A stretch of DNA of 64,000 nt from Gerris lacustris (Eukaryota > Arthropoda > Insecta > Hemiptera > Gerridae): positions 52,764,024 to 52,828,023 of the forward strand of contig OX578285.1 of NCBI GenBank assembly GCA_951217055.1, given 5' to 3'. The notes below the pieces were generated by a model. The model was given only the letters and a program-made list of their open reading frames with translations, was not told where the DNA came from and made no database searches. The position numbers were made by a program, and so were the translations under genes. Of the stretch, positions 37,104-48,167 are shown piece after piece; positions within the stretch are counted from its first letter, which is position 1; each line of letters begins with the position of its first letter.

Positions 37104-40100
37104 TTATGTAGGTGTGAGTTTGAAAGATGCGGTGATGGGTTTTTTTATTCTGTCTCTGACCGGAAGGAATACTACGGAGGAAATGAAACTACCGCACGAG
37201 CCAACTGCTTTCTCCTCCATCAGAAAGGGCTGCATAACGACGTTGCCACATGCGCCTGGCACGGCGAAAGAAGCCGGGATAGAGGTGTTGCCAGAGGTCT
37301 TCACAAGAATCTCGCTAACCAGGCTTATACTTTCACCATCTGTCACTTCGGTGGAATGATCTGATTTGATGTGTCGAGAAAAACTATCCACGTCATTTGT
37401 CAGGTAAGAGCATTTGTGACATTTCAGAGATACTTGCGAATGAGGGAATCTATCACTGAACTTGTCCTCGGGAATAGTGGGGTCTGTCAAAGGTTGTTTG
37501 GAAGGAATATTGTCATGCGAGCTGTAGTCTATCGGAGTGGAGTATCTGATCGGTGTATTCCTCTCCTCTTCTGGTGGCCCCTCCGACTGCTGACGATGAC
37601 AGCAGACGTGCTTGTCTAGGAATTCACTACTTTCACAAACTACGAAGCAAATGGGGCATCTTAAAGCTTCGTTTGTGCCGGGAACGTGGTTTCTCTCGTG
37701 TATAAATAATAAAGCTAATATAGGCGTAGAAAAATAACAATACGAACATTTATACAATTTGGTATTATTTTTGTTTAAAATATTAGTAACTAGATCGCTT
37801 TGTTTTTCTAAATTACATCGATCTGATTTAAACAAGTCAGAAGTACTCACTCGCAAATCGGTTACATCCGGTTCAGTTGAGGACATGTTTAAATTATACA
37901 AAGGGGAAAATCCGGCTTTCTTGGAAGGTTCAGTCGGTGTTTTATCGCTCGTCTTGTGACCGGTCAAAGCCTGAACCTCTTTCCACTTGTTCTTGCCTTC
38001 ATCGCCGTGATCATTTAACAAATGCGCCTTTAACCATTTAGTGCTACGGAATCTCCTTCCACATATAGAGCAAACTTCTGCAAAATGGGTAAAATAACGG
38101 TTGTTGATTTCAGCCGTTTCTCTGGTTTTTAATGGCAGTTCTGTGCTTACCGACAGTTTGATGTCGTTTCCTCCGATCTGAGGGAGAAAATTTTCATCCA
38201 CGATCCCATGGGAATTTTGTTTATGGACTCGCAGAAAGTACTTGCTACATAACTCTTTGTTACAAATTTCACACATGACGCCTCCGAGCTGAGCGCCGTT
38301 TTCTATAGATATACCATGCATCCTTTGCATGTGGGTTTTCATGAAATATTTATTACAAAGTTCTTTTTTACAAATGTCGCAAAAACTACTGGTGGGTGTA
38401 CTTAAGGCTTGACGGTCACCGTTACTCGAAGTGTCGATATTTTCCAAACCGTTCTTCAACTGGGTATTCGGATCGTTGGTACGCTGATCAGCGGTAACCA
38501 CTTCTTCTGTGAAATTAGAGAGGTTGGAATTTCTAGGCGATTTTTCAATGTCATACTTCGAACTTTCGGGGTATGAATATATATTTTCGTCGTCGAAATT
38601 ACTTCCCATGTCTTCTACTAAAGACGAATGCTCCCTGATGATATGATTTTCCAGGAGACCAGTTTGGTGGAAATCTTTATGACAGATTTCGCAAAACGAA
38701 TAGTCTTTTGCTTCGGAATGGTTCATTTTGGTTATCATGGAATGTATTTTTTGTACGTCAGATTGGATGGTGCTAGTATGATAAGTTTCCATTTGTGTTT
38801 CAGACATAGAATCCGAACTACCATCGGATATGGAACGATTACCCTGATTACTTCTGCTATTAATCTGCTGTTGTTCTGAGATAAGATTGTTTATCTGTGT
38901 GGAGTTGTTGTCGCAGCATTTATCTTCGTGCATTTTTTCATAATGTTTATTTAACACTATTTGATTAGCGAAGGTTTTATGACACACTTTACAATAAAAG
39001 TCTATAGTTTCAGGTTCTTTGTGAATCTCTCGAAGAATTAAGTTCAGAGGTGAATCCCCTGAATTCGGAATTTCTGAAGGTAGAGGATTGTCTTCTTTCT
39101 CTTGGCTTAAGCTACTATGGCATTTTTGTTTATGGATACGTAAGAAATATTTATTACAATATTCCTTACAGCAAATGCCACAGAATGCAGAATTACTAGA
39201 GGAGCCAATTTTCTTTAATCTATCAGGAGAAGTGGACGAGTCACCGACATCTTCATTATTCCACGAAGACACTAAATACTTAAGAGAAGATTGAGAATTG
39301 TACGGGTCTTCAATATCCAAGTCCAGTTCTCTTTTGATACTTACCCTTTCATCCGATATTTCGACTGGAGGGTCTTTGACGACCTGGCTTACTGATTTAG
39401 ATGACGAAGGTCCTGGCAGATTCAAATCTATAACGCTGGAATCGGTTTTTTCCTGAAACAAGTGGGATTTTTGATCTTGGCTTTCATCGGACTGGTGGTC
39501 GACTATCCCGTGAATTTTAGCTTTATGTCTCCTAACGAAATATTTGTTGCAAAATTCCCGTTGACAAATGTTGCAGTAAGCTCTCATACTCCCGCTATTG
39601 GATTTCATCTGAGTGTTTGTTAATGTCTGCATCGGTTTCTTACCGATTAAAGGACAAATAGGACTAGTAGAAGCCAAGGACCCATTATTGTTATTATTGT
39701 TGGTGCTGTTATTATTATTAGACAAATAATTTGTAATGGGTAAAGTGCACAAATTATCCATTAGATTGGAGCCGGTGTTCTCGGAATAAATGCCATGCTT
39801 ATTAGCCCGATGTGTTTTTAGAAAATATTTATTACAGAACTCTTTGTTGCATAGATCACAAAACGCTTCGGGGTTAAATATTCTGTGCGAAGGATTAACC
39901 GGTATCTCATTGTTACCCACCATGATTCTCTTAAGGCTAGGTAACGCCAGCGTCGGAGACTGCGGAGGAAGCAAGATGTTGTTTTGAAAGAAATGGCTTT
40001 TAACCTTCAAAGGATCTAATGGCGGGACAGAAAACAGGCTTCTCCCTTCACGCATTTTATACCACTGTTTGTCGTCCACCAGAGAGTCCGTTGTTTCCTT

Positions 40101-40559
40101 AGGTGAAGCTTTTAAATTGGAAAGGTTCAGAGGGAAGATCAAGTCGCTTGCCGCACTCTTGAAGCTATTGTCCAAAACTTTTTCCTTCCCCGGCATGTAG
40201 GTCCTGTAACTGGTAGTAGTATCCACGGTATCATCGTTCGTGGGTGATTCTGACCTCACATTCTCCTCTGCCATTTTACTCGCAAAACCAACGTCGGCAA
40301 TGATTTCATTACAATTGTTTTCAGATTTATTTTTCATTTCCAAATCTGCTTGACCGGTAGGTTCGGCGTTAGTTATTCTTATTGGGTTAGATTGTTTTCT
40401 CCGCTTTTTACTTTGGCCTCGGTCGGTGTCGTCCTGGTCCGAATTGCGCCTTTTTCCGTCAGAGTCCGACATCGAATCTTCGTAGCCAACTGATTCCATT
40501 CCGTGAATAAGAGCATTTCTTATGTCCGGACAACTCATCTGAATTAACGCGGATGCCAT
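37104..40559 (-). CDS. Multi-C2H2 zinc-finger nuclear protein, 1151 aa
   Basis: One open exon with an in-frame TAA directly before the ATG, so the start is well fixed. Residues 51-55 (KKRRK) look like a nuclear localisation signal. Eleven C2H2 fingers are visible, beginning at Cys 234, 329, 460, 523, 623, 727, 763, 830, 938, 968 and 1047. Five (1, 2, 3, 6, 7) share the unusual core C-N/S-K-Y-F-[LVM]-[KR]-x-H with an H-x4-H spacing and mostly HGI after it, so they arose by internal duplication. Long Ser/Asn/Asp-rich linkers separate them, with an Asn run at 281-292. Fingers 9-11 are of a different, degenerate type. Function inferred: nucleic-acid binding or transcriptional regulation. The codons are intact and GC-richer than the flanks, which supports a live gene. 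I do not recognise a named orthologue. Confidence 0.93.
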   Translation of the reverse strand: MASALIQMSCPDIRNALIHGMESVGYEDSMSDSDGKRRNSDQDDTDRGQSKKRRKQSNPIRITNAEPTGQADLEMKNKSENNCNEIIADVGFASKMAEENVRSESPTNDDTVDTTTSYRTYMPGKEKVLDNSFKSAASDLIFPLNLSNLKASPKETTDSLVDDKQWYKMREGRSLFSVPPLDPLKVKSHFFQNNILLPPQSPTLALPSLKRIMVGNNEIPVNPSHRIFNPEAFCDLCNKEFCNKYFLKTHRANKHGIYSENTGSNLMDNLCTLPITNYLSNNNNSTNNNNNNGSLASTSPICPLIGKKPMQTLTNTQMKSNSGSMRAYCNICQREFCNKYFVRRHKAKIHGIVDHQSDESQDQKSHLFQEKTDSSVIDLNLPGPSSSKSVSQVVKDPPVEISDERVSIKRELDLDIEDPYNSQSSLKYLVSSWNNEDVGDSSTSPDRLKKIGSSSNSAFCGICCKEYCNKYFLRIHKQKCHSSLSQEKEDNPLPSEIPNSGDSPLNLILREIHKEPETIDFYCKVCHKTFANQIVLNKHYEKMHEDKCCDNNSTQINNLISEQQQINSRSNQGNRSISDGSSDSMSETQMETYHTSTIQSDVQKIHSMITKMNHSEAKDYSFCEICHKDFHQTGLLENHIIREHSSLVEDMGSNFDDENIYSYPESSKYDIEKSPRNSNLSNFTEEVVTADQRTNDPNTQLKNGLENIDTSSNGDRQALSTPTSSFCDICKKELCNKYFMKTHMQRMHGISIENGAQLGGVMCEICNKELCSKYFLRVHKQNSHGIVDENFLPQIGGNDIKLSVSTELPLKTRETAEINNRYFTHFAEVCSICGRRFRSTKWLKAHLLNDHGDEGKNKWKEVQALTGHKTSDKTPTEPSKKAGFSPLYNLNMSSTEPDVTDLRVSTSDLFKSDRCNLEKQSDLVTNILNKNNTKLYKCSYCYFSTPILALLFIHERNHVPGTNEALRCPICFVVCESSEFLDKHVCCHRQQSEGPPEEERNTPIRYSTPIDYSSHDNIPSKQPLTDPTIPEDKFSDRFPHSQVSLKCHKCSYLTNDVDSFSRHIKSDHSTEVTDGESISLVSEILVKTSGNTSIPASFAVPGACGNVVMQPFLMEEKAVGSCGSFISSVVFLPVRDRIKKPITASFKLTPT

Positions 40560-40649
40560 TTAAAAAGAGTACTCTAGTTTCTCGTTCAATCTCATGATAA
40601 TAAAATAGAAAATTTCTCAGATGCGTCAAAGCGTCTATGCTGCCGCAAT
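40560..40649 (-). other. 5' UTR part of coding exon with splice acceptor
   Basis: On the minus strand ...ccttttctgttacag precedes attgcggcag, a good pyrimidine tract plus AG acceptor with the exon starting at 40649. It leaves ~90 bp of 5' UTR before the ATG at 40559. The upstream exon and promoter were not located. Confidence 0.6.
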
Positions 40650-41001
40650 CTGTAACAGAAAAGGACATACAAGCAATTAATATTTTAGTTTGAGAAGTAA
40701 ATAATATTTATGTTTTTATCTAAAACTACCGTGGATGTATCTTCCTAAAAATGTGAACATTAATTATAATTAAGATTGCTTGGCACGGTGTTTTGCGAAA
40801 TGTTTACACTGCTTACCAAGTACCAATAAAGTAGCAGGATATCAAAGTTTACGGTAACAGAGTCATTATCCTTATACCGTGGAAAGTTAACAAGTAAGGC
40901 TAGAATTAAATTCATACAATTCTACAACTGTCTAAGATTAAATATTGACAATAAGTATGTCAATGGTATTTTATGTTTCAAGTCGTCAAACAATAGCCCC
41001 C
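40650..41001. other. Probable intron sequence, nothing else seen
   Basis: Lies upstream of the acceptor on the gene's strand. No exon could be recognised. Confidence 0.4.
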
Positions 41002-41501
41002 CATCCACTGTAATTCTTTCCTTAAGGAAAGCCGATTCCGTCAAGAAAGAGTGTTAGTGTATGGGGTTCAAGAGGAAAGAACGGCAGGATTATAATCTTA
41101 CAAGATCATCCCGTCGTGCCATCCTCTCCATTCTTGTCAACCGATAAGTTTCATGTGGATGGGATAGAGATAACTGTAGAGATCCACTGTCGTTCTTTCC
41201 GTAAGGATTATAATCTTGCAAAATTATCCTAGTTAGGCAACGAATCCCAAAGGTTTGTATGACACGACACGCTTTCCATTGACGAGACAACATTCCCTTG
41301 AAAAGTGAGTGGAAAGAGACCACCCACACGCGTTCTTTCCTTCTGGCCTCACAAAATTTAAAAACAAACAGGATTATGCTATTTCATGCGGATGGGCAAC
41401 GAAGGGATTGTAGTCACACGACAAGCCTGCAGGATGGAATGAGCGGATTGGCTCACAGGAAAGAGTGCAGGGAAGTCTGTCGGGAAAGAACGACAGTGGA
41501 T
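41002..41501. mobile_element. MITE with tccactgtcgttctttcc ends, plus a related left copy
   Basis: 41182-41200 (atccactgtcgttctttcc) and 41483-41501 are perfect 19-bp inverted repeats bounding a 320-bp element. A related left terminus (atccactgtaattctttcc) is at 41002, with an inverted partner ggaaagaacgg near 41074, suggesting a second nested or adjacent copy. Located in the putative first intron or upstream region of the zinc-finger gene. Confidence 0.65.
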
Positions 41502-42290
41502 TAGGCGCTATTAATGCATGTGTAAAAAGGATAAGATGAATCAACATAGATTCATTTGTTGAGAGTAAAAACGTTTATTAGCTACTGTTAGTTTGACGTT
41601 ACTATGTAGACTACATAGCTTGCCTTCGCCCACGACATAACCGCAAAGCTTTATTTAATTAATTTTAATTTTGTTATAGTACATGCTGAGGCTGGACGAC
41701 GTGGACCTTGGGTTTCCATGAATATCCATGATTTATACCCCGATAAAAAGAATAACGCACCGATATGAAAATACTTACAATCCCGAGTCGAAAGCATGAA
41801 TGCCACTTGATAAAGAAACCTTGAACGCTCCCCATTCCATCATAAATCGTGTAGAGAAAAATATTAAGGAAAAATAAGAATATTCTCTATTCTGAAGCTT
41901 AGAATTGTTGAGAGATCGCGTGCCAAAGCGAATTACGGCCTGGATGCTTCCAGCCGGTAACTTGAGATACTCTATTTTTTCTTGTGTAAAACACCCTGGC
42001 TATTTAAAAACATCTGTTTTCACGTATCTAGTGAATCTATAAAGCTCGTGGGGAGTAAATGACAAAAAAATTCCGAGTTGAAATTTGAGCTTCTGGGCAT
42101 CAGCCCTGCTTGGTCTTGAACTAAGTAGTTAAAAAAATAGTCCATGGGCCAGCTAGCCAAACTTAAGGAAATGGTATAATTGGGGGTACTAAGTTTACTT
42201 TTCAACGCATATAGGTTTATTACTTTTATGTTTTAAAGTTAGTTCTTGCTGTTCTATTTTCTCCATGTATTGATGGGATGACATTAATTA
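41502..42290. other. Intergenic or intron, no gene seen
   Basis: Nothing recognised. Confidence 0.4.
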
Positions 42291-43252
42291 AAAACTTACA
42301 TGGAACATTCGAATAATTATTTAATGCAATCCTCAATCATGTTTTATACACAGCATACTATAGCACTTGAATCGATGTTGTTTTTGAAGTTTGACACCTA
42401 TAAAGACAAATCAATAAAATCTGTTGAACATCGCAGTAGAAGTTCAGATGCAAAAATACATATAAAGAATATTAAAGGAAGTCATAAAATCATAAAATGG
42501 AGATTTCTCCTACAAAGTGGTGACACTAAAAATCAATTAACTATGTGACAGCTGGCAAGAAGAAAGTAAATAAATACGTTACTTACTCTAAGAAATGTAT
42601 TAAAATAACTTGCAATGGCTTTCATGAAAAGGAAATCTTTCCTCTTCTCAAGAAGAAGCAGATACGCGTATGATGTTACATATAAAGGATGCTGCTATGA
42701 AATTTCCAATGTGATATGTGTATCTAATGACAGAGGTGTTGAATCTGGCTCATTATAATATCATCCAGCATAAACGTAGAGAGCAACCTGTACGTAAAAC
42801 GCTGATCTAGTGGTCGTATCAGATTGATAAACAAAACAATAGCGTCTACCGATGGCTGTAGAATGACATCAGGATTGCCAGAATTACATGCGGCAGGTTG
42901 TGATACAGTAAGTGCGTTTTCTGGGCAAGGAAAGCTAAAAGCCAATACAGAATTCAGCTTGCTATTTTCACGGCTTGGGAGTGAGTTACACTTTCGATTT
43001 CTGACCACAATTTAATCCAAAAGTTCACTCAAATGGATGACTAGAGCACCTGCACGCATGAAGCGGTGTCACAACTAACTTGAGTTGCTCTTGTTGGTGT
43101 CAAATTCCATCGTGTACTAGTAAGGTACAACTTAAAGTGCACAAGCGCGTGCAGACTGTCAAATTGTGAACACAGTACTGAACAAAGAGAAGATATCTCT
43201 GAATTTAATTTGTACGAATCTTCTGAAAATGACCAAGAAGATGTGTTTTAAT
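42291..43252 (+). pseudogene. Pseudogene of multicopy QEEADTR / GCDTVSAF protein family
   Basis: Ordered blocks on the plus strand: FDTYKDKSIKSVEHRSRSSD and NIKGSHKIIKWRFLLQSGDT (42300-42548); SSQEEADTRMMLHIKDAAMK (near 42645-42710); GLPELHAAGCDTVSAFSGQG then KLKA (42824-43015); and YESSENDQEDVF before the stop (near 43205-43250). This order is typical of a large family of repeat-associated hypothetical proteins in insects and cnidarians, in which 'HAFTGCDTVSxFxGKGK' lies in a PIN-like fold. Frames change between blocks and stops are present, so the copy is dead. Confidence 0.65.
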
Positions 43253-43631
43253 TTTTGTTAAGATATTACGATTATACCATTTAAAGTGATTCTTTTATCT
43301 GAGGTTTTTTCTTATATATGTACTATAGTTATTTTGTAAACTTCTAATAAAAACCAGAAAATTTTAGATAATTCCTTAAATACTAATTAAGGGTTCATTT
43401 TAAATTTGGTCATGGTTGACACAACAAACTCAGTTATTAATAGTGCATCGCTCTTTTCTTTGCTAAATCATATTGCTGTTTTCATTAGATATTGTTTTGT
43501 TTTTTAGAGACAGGGTGTGTACCACATAAAGTCAGTGTGTTCAAGGCTGTGCTAAGATGGTGGATGCAACTTTTATCGATGGAGCAGCATAGGATACTAA
43601 GGCTTTGCTATGAAAAACTATTTGATTTGCA
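43253..43631. other. Intergenic
   Basis: No gene or repeat noticed. Confidence 0.4.
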
Positions 43632-43634
43632 TAA

Positions 43635-43937
43635 AGGATGATTCACGCTACAACGAGCCGGGGACGTGCCGTGTCGTGAACGAGCCCTCCCTCCGTGCCT
43701 CGTCCAAACCTTCACATTCACGCTACAACGAGCCGGGGACGAGCCGGGCTGGGATGTGCTGTGCTCTACTTGGCGAACCGGGTTCATTTCATATCTAGTG
43801 CTTGCACGTCCCTGGCTCGTTGTAGCGCGAATCATCCCTAAACGAGGTGGGGACGAGCCGGGAACGTGAAAACAATATGTACACCGTCGTTTCGCCAACG
43901 AGCCTCGTCCTCGGCTCGTTGTAGCGTGAATCATCCT
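43635..43937. mobile_element. GC-rich MITE with TAA target duplication
   Basis: Inverted ends AGGATGATTCACGCTACAAC (43635 on) and its inverse to 43937 extend ~30 bp with few mismatches. TAA flanks both sides (43632-43634, 43938-43940), as expected for PIF/Harbinger-type insertion. A second, inner pair of the same termini (43716-43740; 43806-43839) shows an internally nested or duplicated structure. Repeated gagccggggacg units. ORFs inside are artefacts of the repeats. Confidence 0.8.
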
Positions 43938-43940
43938 TAA

Positions 43941-46162
43941 TAGAGACTTAAAGACAGAATCAAATTTTTGGTACCCTAATCTCTGACCTACTTGTCTAGT
44001 AGTTTAGTAATAGTTTAGTTTTAAAAGCATTGTACAAAATAATAGCTATAAAATGTTTGCATAGAACGACAAAATACTATCTATCTATCTATCACAGAAA
44101 TATCCCCAGTAGATCCAAAGTCGTTATTAACTATTGTCCAGTCAACTCAAATACTGATAGGTGTGTATCTCAGTTGAATGGACCAAGGAAAGAAATTATA
44201 AATAAATGGTGATTTCATACCTCACTGATTGTAAGTTCGGCCATCTTATGAATGAGGAGGTAGTGTGCAGTAGTGCTTTTAAGTGTATAATACACCAGTC
44301 CTGAAACAGGGATAACAAAAATATCAGAAATATGTCACATGCTCCAAACATTTTATCTACTCAATAAACAAAATGGTTTTGATTATGGCTAGAGAGGTCA
44401 ATAGAAAGTAGGTAGATAGATACTTAAGACTTTACATTATGATTTAAATAAAATCATATGTATTATGATCGCATATTTATTATGATTCCGCCAAGAAAAT
44501 CTGATTTGTTTCGGGCCCTTTTGGAGACAGAACGCTGACTCTGGTCTTCAAACGCCAAAAGCATAGACTAAAGCTTGCAAATCCGCCATAACTTATATAT
44601 CCTAGTTCCCGACGATCCGGCTTTACCGTAATAACCTTACGCACTGACTCCTACTGCGTTTACTACGCACCCTTTCTCTTCTTTCTCCACGATTTGGCAC
44701 TATCAACCAAAATAAATCCACTCCCTCACTCTCAACAGAATTGACCTGCAGTGTTGTTTCGGGCTCACAACAGACCGAACTCTAAAGCTAACCCAAAAAT
44801 TAGCACAAAATAAATAACAAATAAAATTGTCGTTTTATATGTATAAGTGGGTAACCCGCGATAAAATGTCATAACGAAAACACCTTGAAGGAAACCTTGT
44901 AAAGAATATAATTTTTCGTTGAATGATACCCATCCCAGCTCTGTTCAACAAACCCCTGATTTTCAGCGAAATCTCAACGTTTGTTACTTTATTAGTCAAT
45001 CCATTAAAATGATCTCCATCAATGCCCTAAATTCTAAGGGATTTTGATGTAGAGAATTTTAGCTTCTTCACCCATATTTTTATAATAAATGCAAAAATTA
45101 TAGTTTAACAAAAATAATAATGTAAAAAATAAATTTTATGTATGTAAGTTTATTAGGAATAAAATTCTAAGGGTTATGGCGTTTGTCCGATGCAAATCGG
45201 AGCAGTAGAACAGAAGTTGTTGTTGGGGGGGGGGGGGGGGGAGCGCCACTGGGACTAGCGAGCGACTACTGACTGGAACGGTAGCGAGAAACAAAGAGAG
45301 TGAGACGTGGGGCAGGTAGCCAATCGGGAGGGCAGGGGTGGGTAGCCCCTACCGAGCGCAGTAGAGGGAGACCCTATCTATACCAAGAGCGGGCAAACTC
45401 GAATGAACACCACCTATATCTTCCTTACTCCCTGTTCCCATATTTTCCCTACTCGTGTAACGAATTTTAAGGATAAACTTCAAAAAAGGGTGTTTTTAAT
45501 GTTGTTTCTTTGCGAATATCTCGAAAACGGAGCTTTTCCGACACGAAAAACTTGTATTATAGCTGGATAATTGAGACATGCACCATTTTAAAGAGCAGTA
45601 ATTTTCTTGAGGGGAAAGTGTGGTTATATCAAACAGACTTTGTTCAGCCCTCTGTAAAGGCGTTTATAAATACTTAGCTGTTATACCTCAAGAACCAAAA
45701 AAGTAGACTGTCCACTGTCCTGAGTTAACAAAAGTTGGCCTATTTAGTAAATATTTGTTTTCAATCCAATCTAAAATGAAATATCAGTGGGGCGTATTTC
45801 TATAACAATTCACTACACAATGTCCTCTAATTATAAGAATAATATATTAAAAATATAATTATAGAAAAATTGTAGGGCCCCCAAAATAAATTAATTTGTA
45901 TTATTGTATTTAAATATTACTATTTGTCCTTAGAGGACATAATTTATAAAATGTTAAAGAAAAAAAATCAGTTATATAGCTCTATCTCAGCTACTGTTTA
46001 AGCCTATATTTGTTAGTAGCTACAATATTTTCGCCAATTTAAAAAAACAACTTTTTAATCTAAAATAATCCTATTTTAGGTTGAATATTTTAGATTAAAA
46101 AGCAAAATTTTAAATCTTACTGTATCGCCAACTTTTGTTGAATTTGCATCATTTCTAGGTTG
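43941..46162. other. 2.2 kb intergenic, 17-base G run
   Basis: A G run at 45225-45241 is followed by a GC-richer stretch (45242-45420) of unknown nature. A small hairpin sits at 46050-46103 (ctttttaatctaaaata / inverse). No supported gene. Confidence 0.4.
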
Positions 46163-46395
46163 GAATATCTATTTTCAGGGTCCGTATGCAAAACTAATGA
46201 CCCATTAAATTTCTTGTTTTTGTGTGTCTGTTGTTAACGCATCTGTCTCCGAAAATATCCAATACAAAAATTTTAAACTTTGCTGTTGTGTGTAATAACC
46301 AAAACACAGGGAAAAATATAGTAAAATTCAAAAAATCTTCCCTCAAAAACAAAAGGGTTGAAAAGATTTTTTTACCGTAAATGCGTCATGTGGGA
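46163..46395 (+). repeat. Diverged family A/B fragment
   Basis: Begins agggtccgtatgcaaaact, the family A terminus with one change, and parallels 15323-15540 to 'tttttaccg'. It abuts the family C dimer. Confidence 0.6.
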
Positions 46396-46402
46396 CATGA
46401 AA

Positions 46403-47055
46403 TAGTACATTACGCGTCGAGTGCGGAAAGTAGCATTTTGCATGCGAGTCTCTCTTGATAAAGATGGCATTAATTCTTGAGTTGTATTTTTTGCCTAATT
46501 AATTATTTCTGGAGGAGTATTATTCTCCACATTTTCGTCAAAGTCACTTGATTCACTCATTGGTTTTCACTAAAATCTCGATATAAACAGTTACTTTAAT
46601 AAAAGATTCCACGCTAGCGCGGTAAAGAAGAGGAATTCTTCAGCTTTAAGCACGATTACCGAGTTTGTTTACATTTAACAAAACTAATTTGCTGTTCTTT
46701 TACTAAAGTAACTGTTTATAACGAGTTTTTAGTGAAAAACAATGAGTGAATCAAGTGACTTTGACGAAAATGTGGAGAATAATGCTCCTCCAGAAATAAT
46801 TAATTCGGCAAAAAATACAACTCAAGAATTAATGCCATCTTTATCAAGAGAGAGATACGAACTTACATACAGCAAGTTTCTTTTTTCTGTTTTTATTATT
46901 GAAATCTAACAATCGTAGATAATGTACGGTACGCAACTCGTGCGAAAACGGCATTTTGCATTGCTCGTGGGGTTTTACTACCCTCGCTGTCGCTCGGGTG
47001 CAAACTCCACACTCGCATGCAAAATGCTACTTTCTGCACTCGACGCGTACTATTA
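46403..47055. mobile_element. Head-to-head inverted dimer of family C
   Basis: The left arm (46403-~46610, minus sense) runs foldback half, ORF, leader. The right arm (~46620-47055, plus sense) runs leader, ORF, element end, foldback tail. They meet at the gctagcgcggtaaagaag hairpin. Outermost sequences agtacattacgcgtcgagtg (46404 on) and its inverse (to ~47052) close the structure. In the left arm ~130 bp between the foldback half and the ORF are deleted. Confidence 0.8.
46742..46909 (+). CDS. Short acidic ORF of family C, copy 3
   Basis: 55 codons with a stop: MSESSDFDENVENNAPPEII ... RERYELTYSKF then a short LFSVFIIEI tail. The conserved part matches the other copies almost residue for residue. 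The partner ORF in the left arm (46560 downward, minus) has a TAG within codon ~22, so only this one is open. Function unknown. Confidence 0.4.
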   Translation: MSESSDFDENVENNAPPEIINSAKNTTQELMPSLSRERYELTYSKFLFSVFIIEI

Positions 47056-48160
47056 CAAGTTTAACAGGCCAATATTAAACTTTTAAATACGTTATTTTTT
47101 TCTTTTACATGTGTATGTAATTTTACTGTAATTTAGTGGTTCGGCGCGAGCAACTTCCGAGTAGGCGTCTGGCAGTTTACCCTCACGGCTTAAGAACCCC
47201 GTACCCAGGATTTGCCCAAAGCCCCGCAACTTCTAAGGCAGGCCCGAGCAGAGGCTGGTCTTTTTGTTTTGTTTTTTTGTTCCTGAAAGGAATTTTATTT
47301 TAAATTCTTTAAAATGGTGTCGGCGTCGATAACTTTTTTTTGTGTCACACTAAAACCAGGCTAGGGTTTAAAATGCCCGATCTCACAAAGACTGAATATT
47401 TCGCTAGAGCTAATATCAGTTCCGTTAGCCGAAGAAGACCGTTTGTCGTGGCAAGTGGTAAGCCTTGACGTTGACGTTTTAGACGAAACCTAGTAGCTAT
47501 CAGGAGAAAGGATTGCATTTAGGGCATAAGGACACACAGTAATAAAACTATAATACACAAGCCTAGAGTACGTGTTCTTACTGACATCTGGCGATTACAC
47601 CCGAAGCTTATTATCCTTGATTATTCGACCCAGCTGCATCTGGCTTGATTTTATCTAAACATTTTTTTTTACCGAGTTTCTTTATTTTTTCGAAACTTAA
47701 TATAAAAAAAGTACAAAACTAGTAAAAATGAAATCCACTTTTTGGGGGGAAAAATGCAATATAGAGTTGGGGGAGCGGGCCATCTGTCGTGTGGCGTCCC
47801 CTAGTCGCTCCTAGCTCTCCCCTTCTGCTCTCGCCGCCTTTATTTCCTTCCAATCCGACGGATATCCCGTTCTCAGGATAGACTCAGTCATCAAGCGACG
47901 CAAAAACCGCTAAAATATATTCGTATGCTAATTGGCACGCTTTCACATCCTATACTACACGAATGATGATGTTATCTGCAGATAGGAGTTGCGTGCGCTA
48001 ACGCTAGAGCTAACCTAGGGATGGATTTCACCGTGCATTTACGGTTCGTCAGTGCGTTCACGTTAAATATCGGTAACATGAGAAATATATTTATTTCAGG
48101 CCTAATAGTTATTTATGCACCTAGGGAGTAAAGTAAGCCATTATTCCCTGAGCGAAAAAA
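47056..48160. other. Intergenic, one tiny candidate exon
   Basis: A 31-codon ORF at 47373-47468 (MPDLTKTEYFARANISSVSR...) runs across 'aagtg|gtaagc', a good splice-donor match. This is weak evidence for a first exon. A GC-richer block is at 47755-47860. Nothing else. Confidence 0.3.
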
Positions 48161-48167
48161 GTTGGTT

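Noticed and set aside
37114..40668. Plus-strand and alternative-frame ORFs over the zinc-finger gene
   Set aside because: They are shadows of the 1151-codon frame. The ORF starting at 40668 crosses the splice acceptor in a different frame.
43608..43934. 108-codon Arg/Ser-rich protein
   Set aside because: Product of repeated GC-rich MITE units; differs in every frame between sub-repeats.
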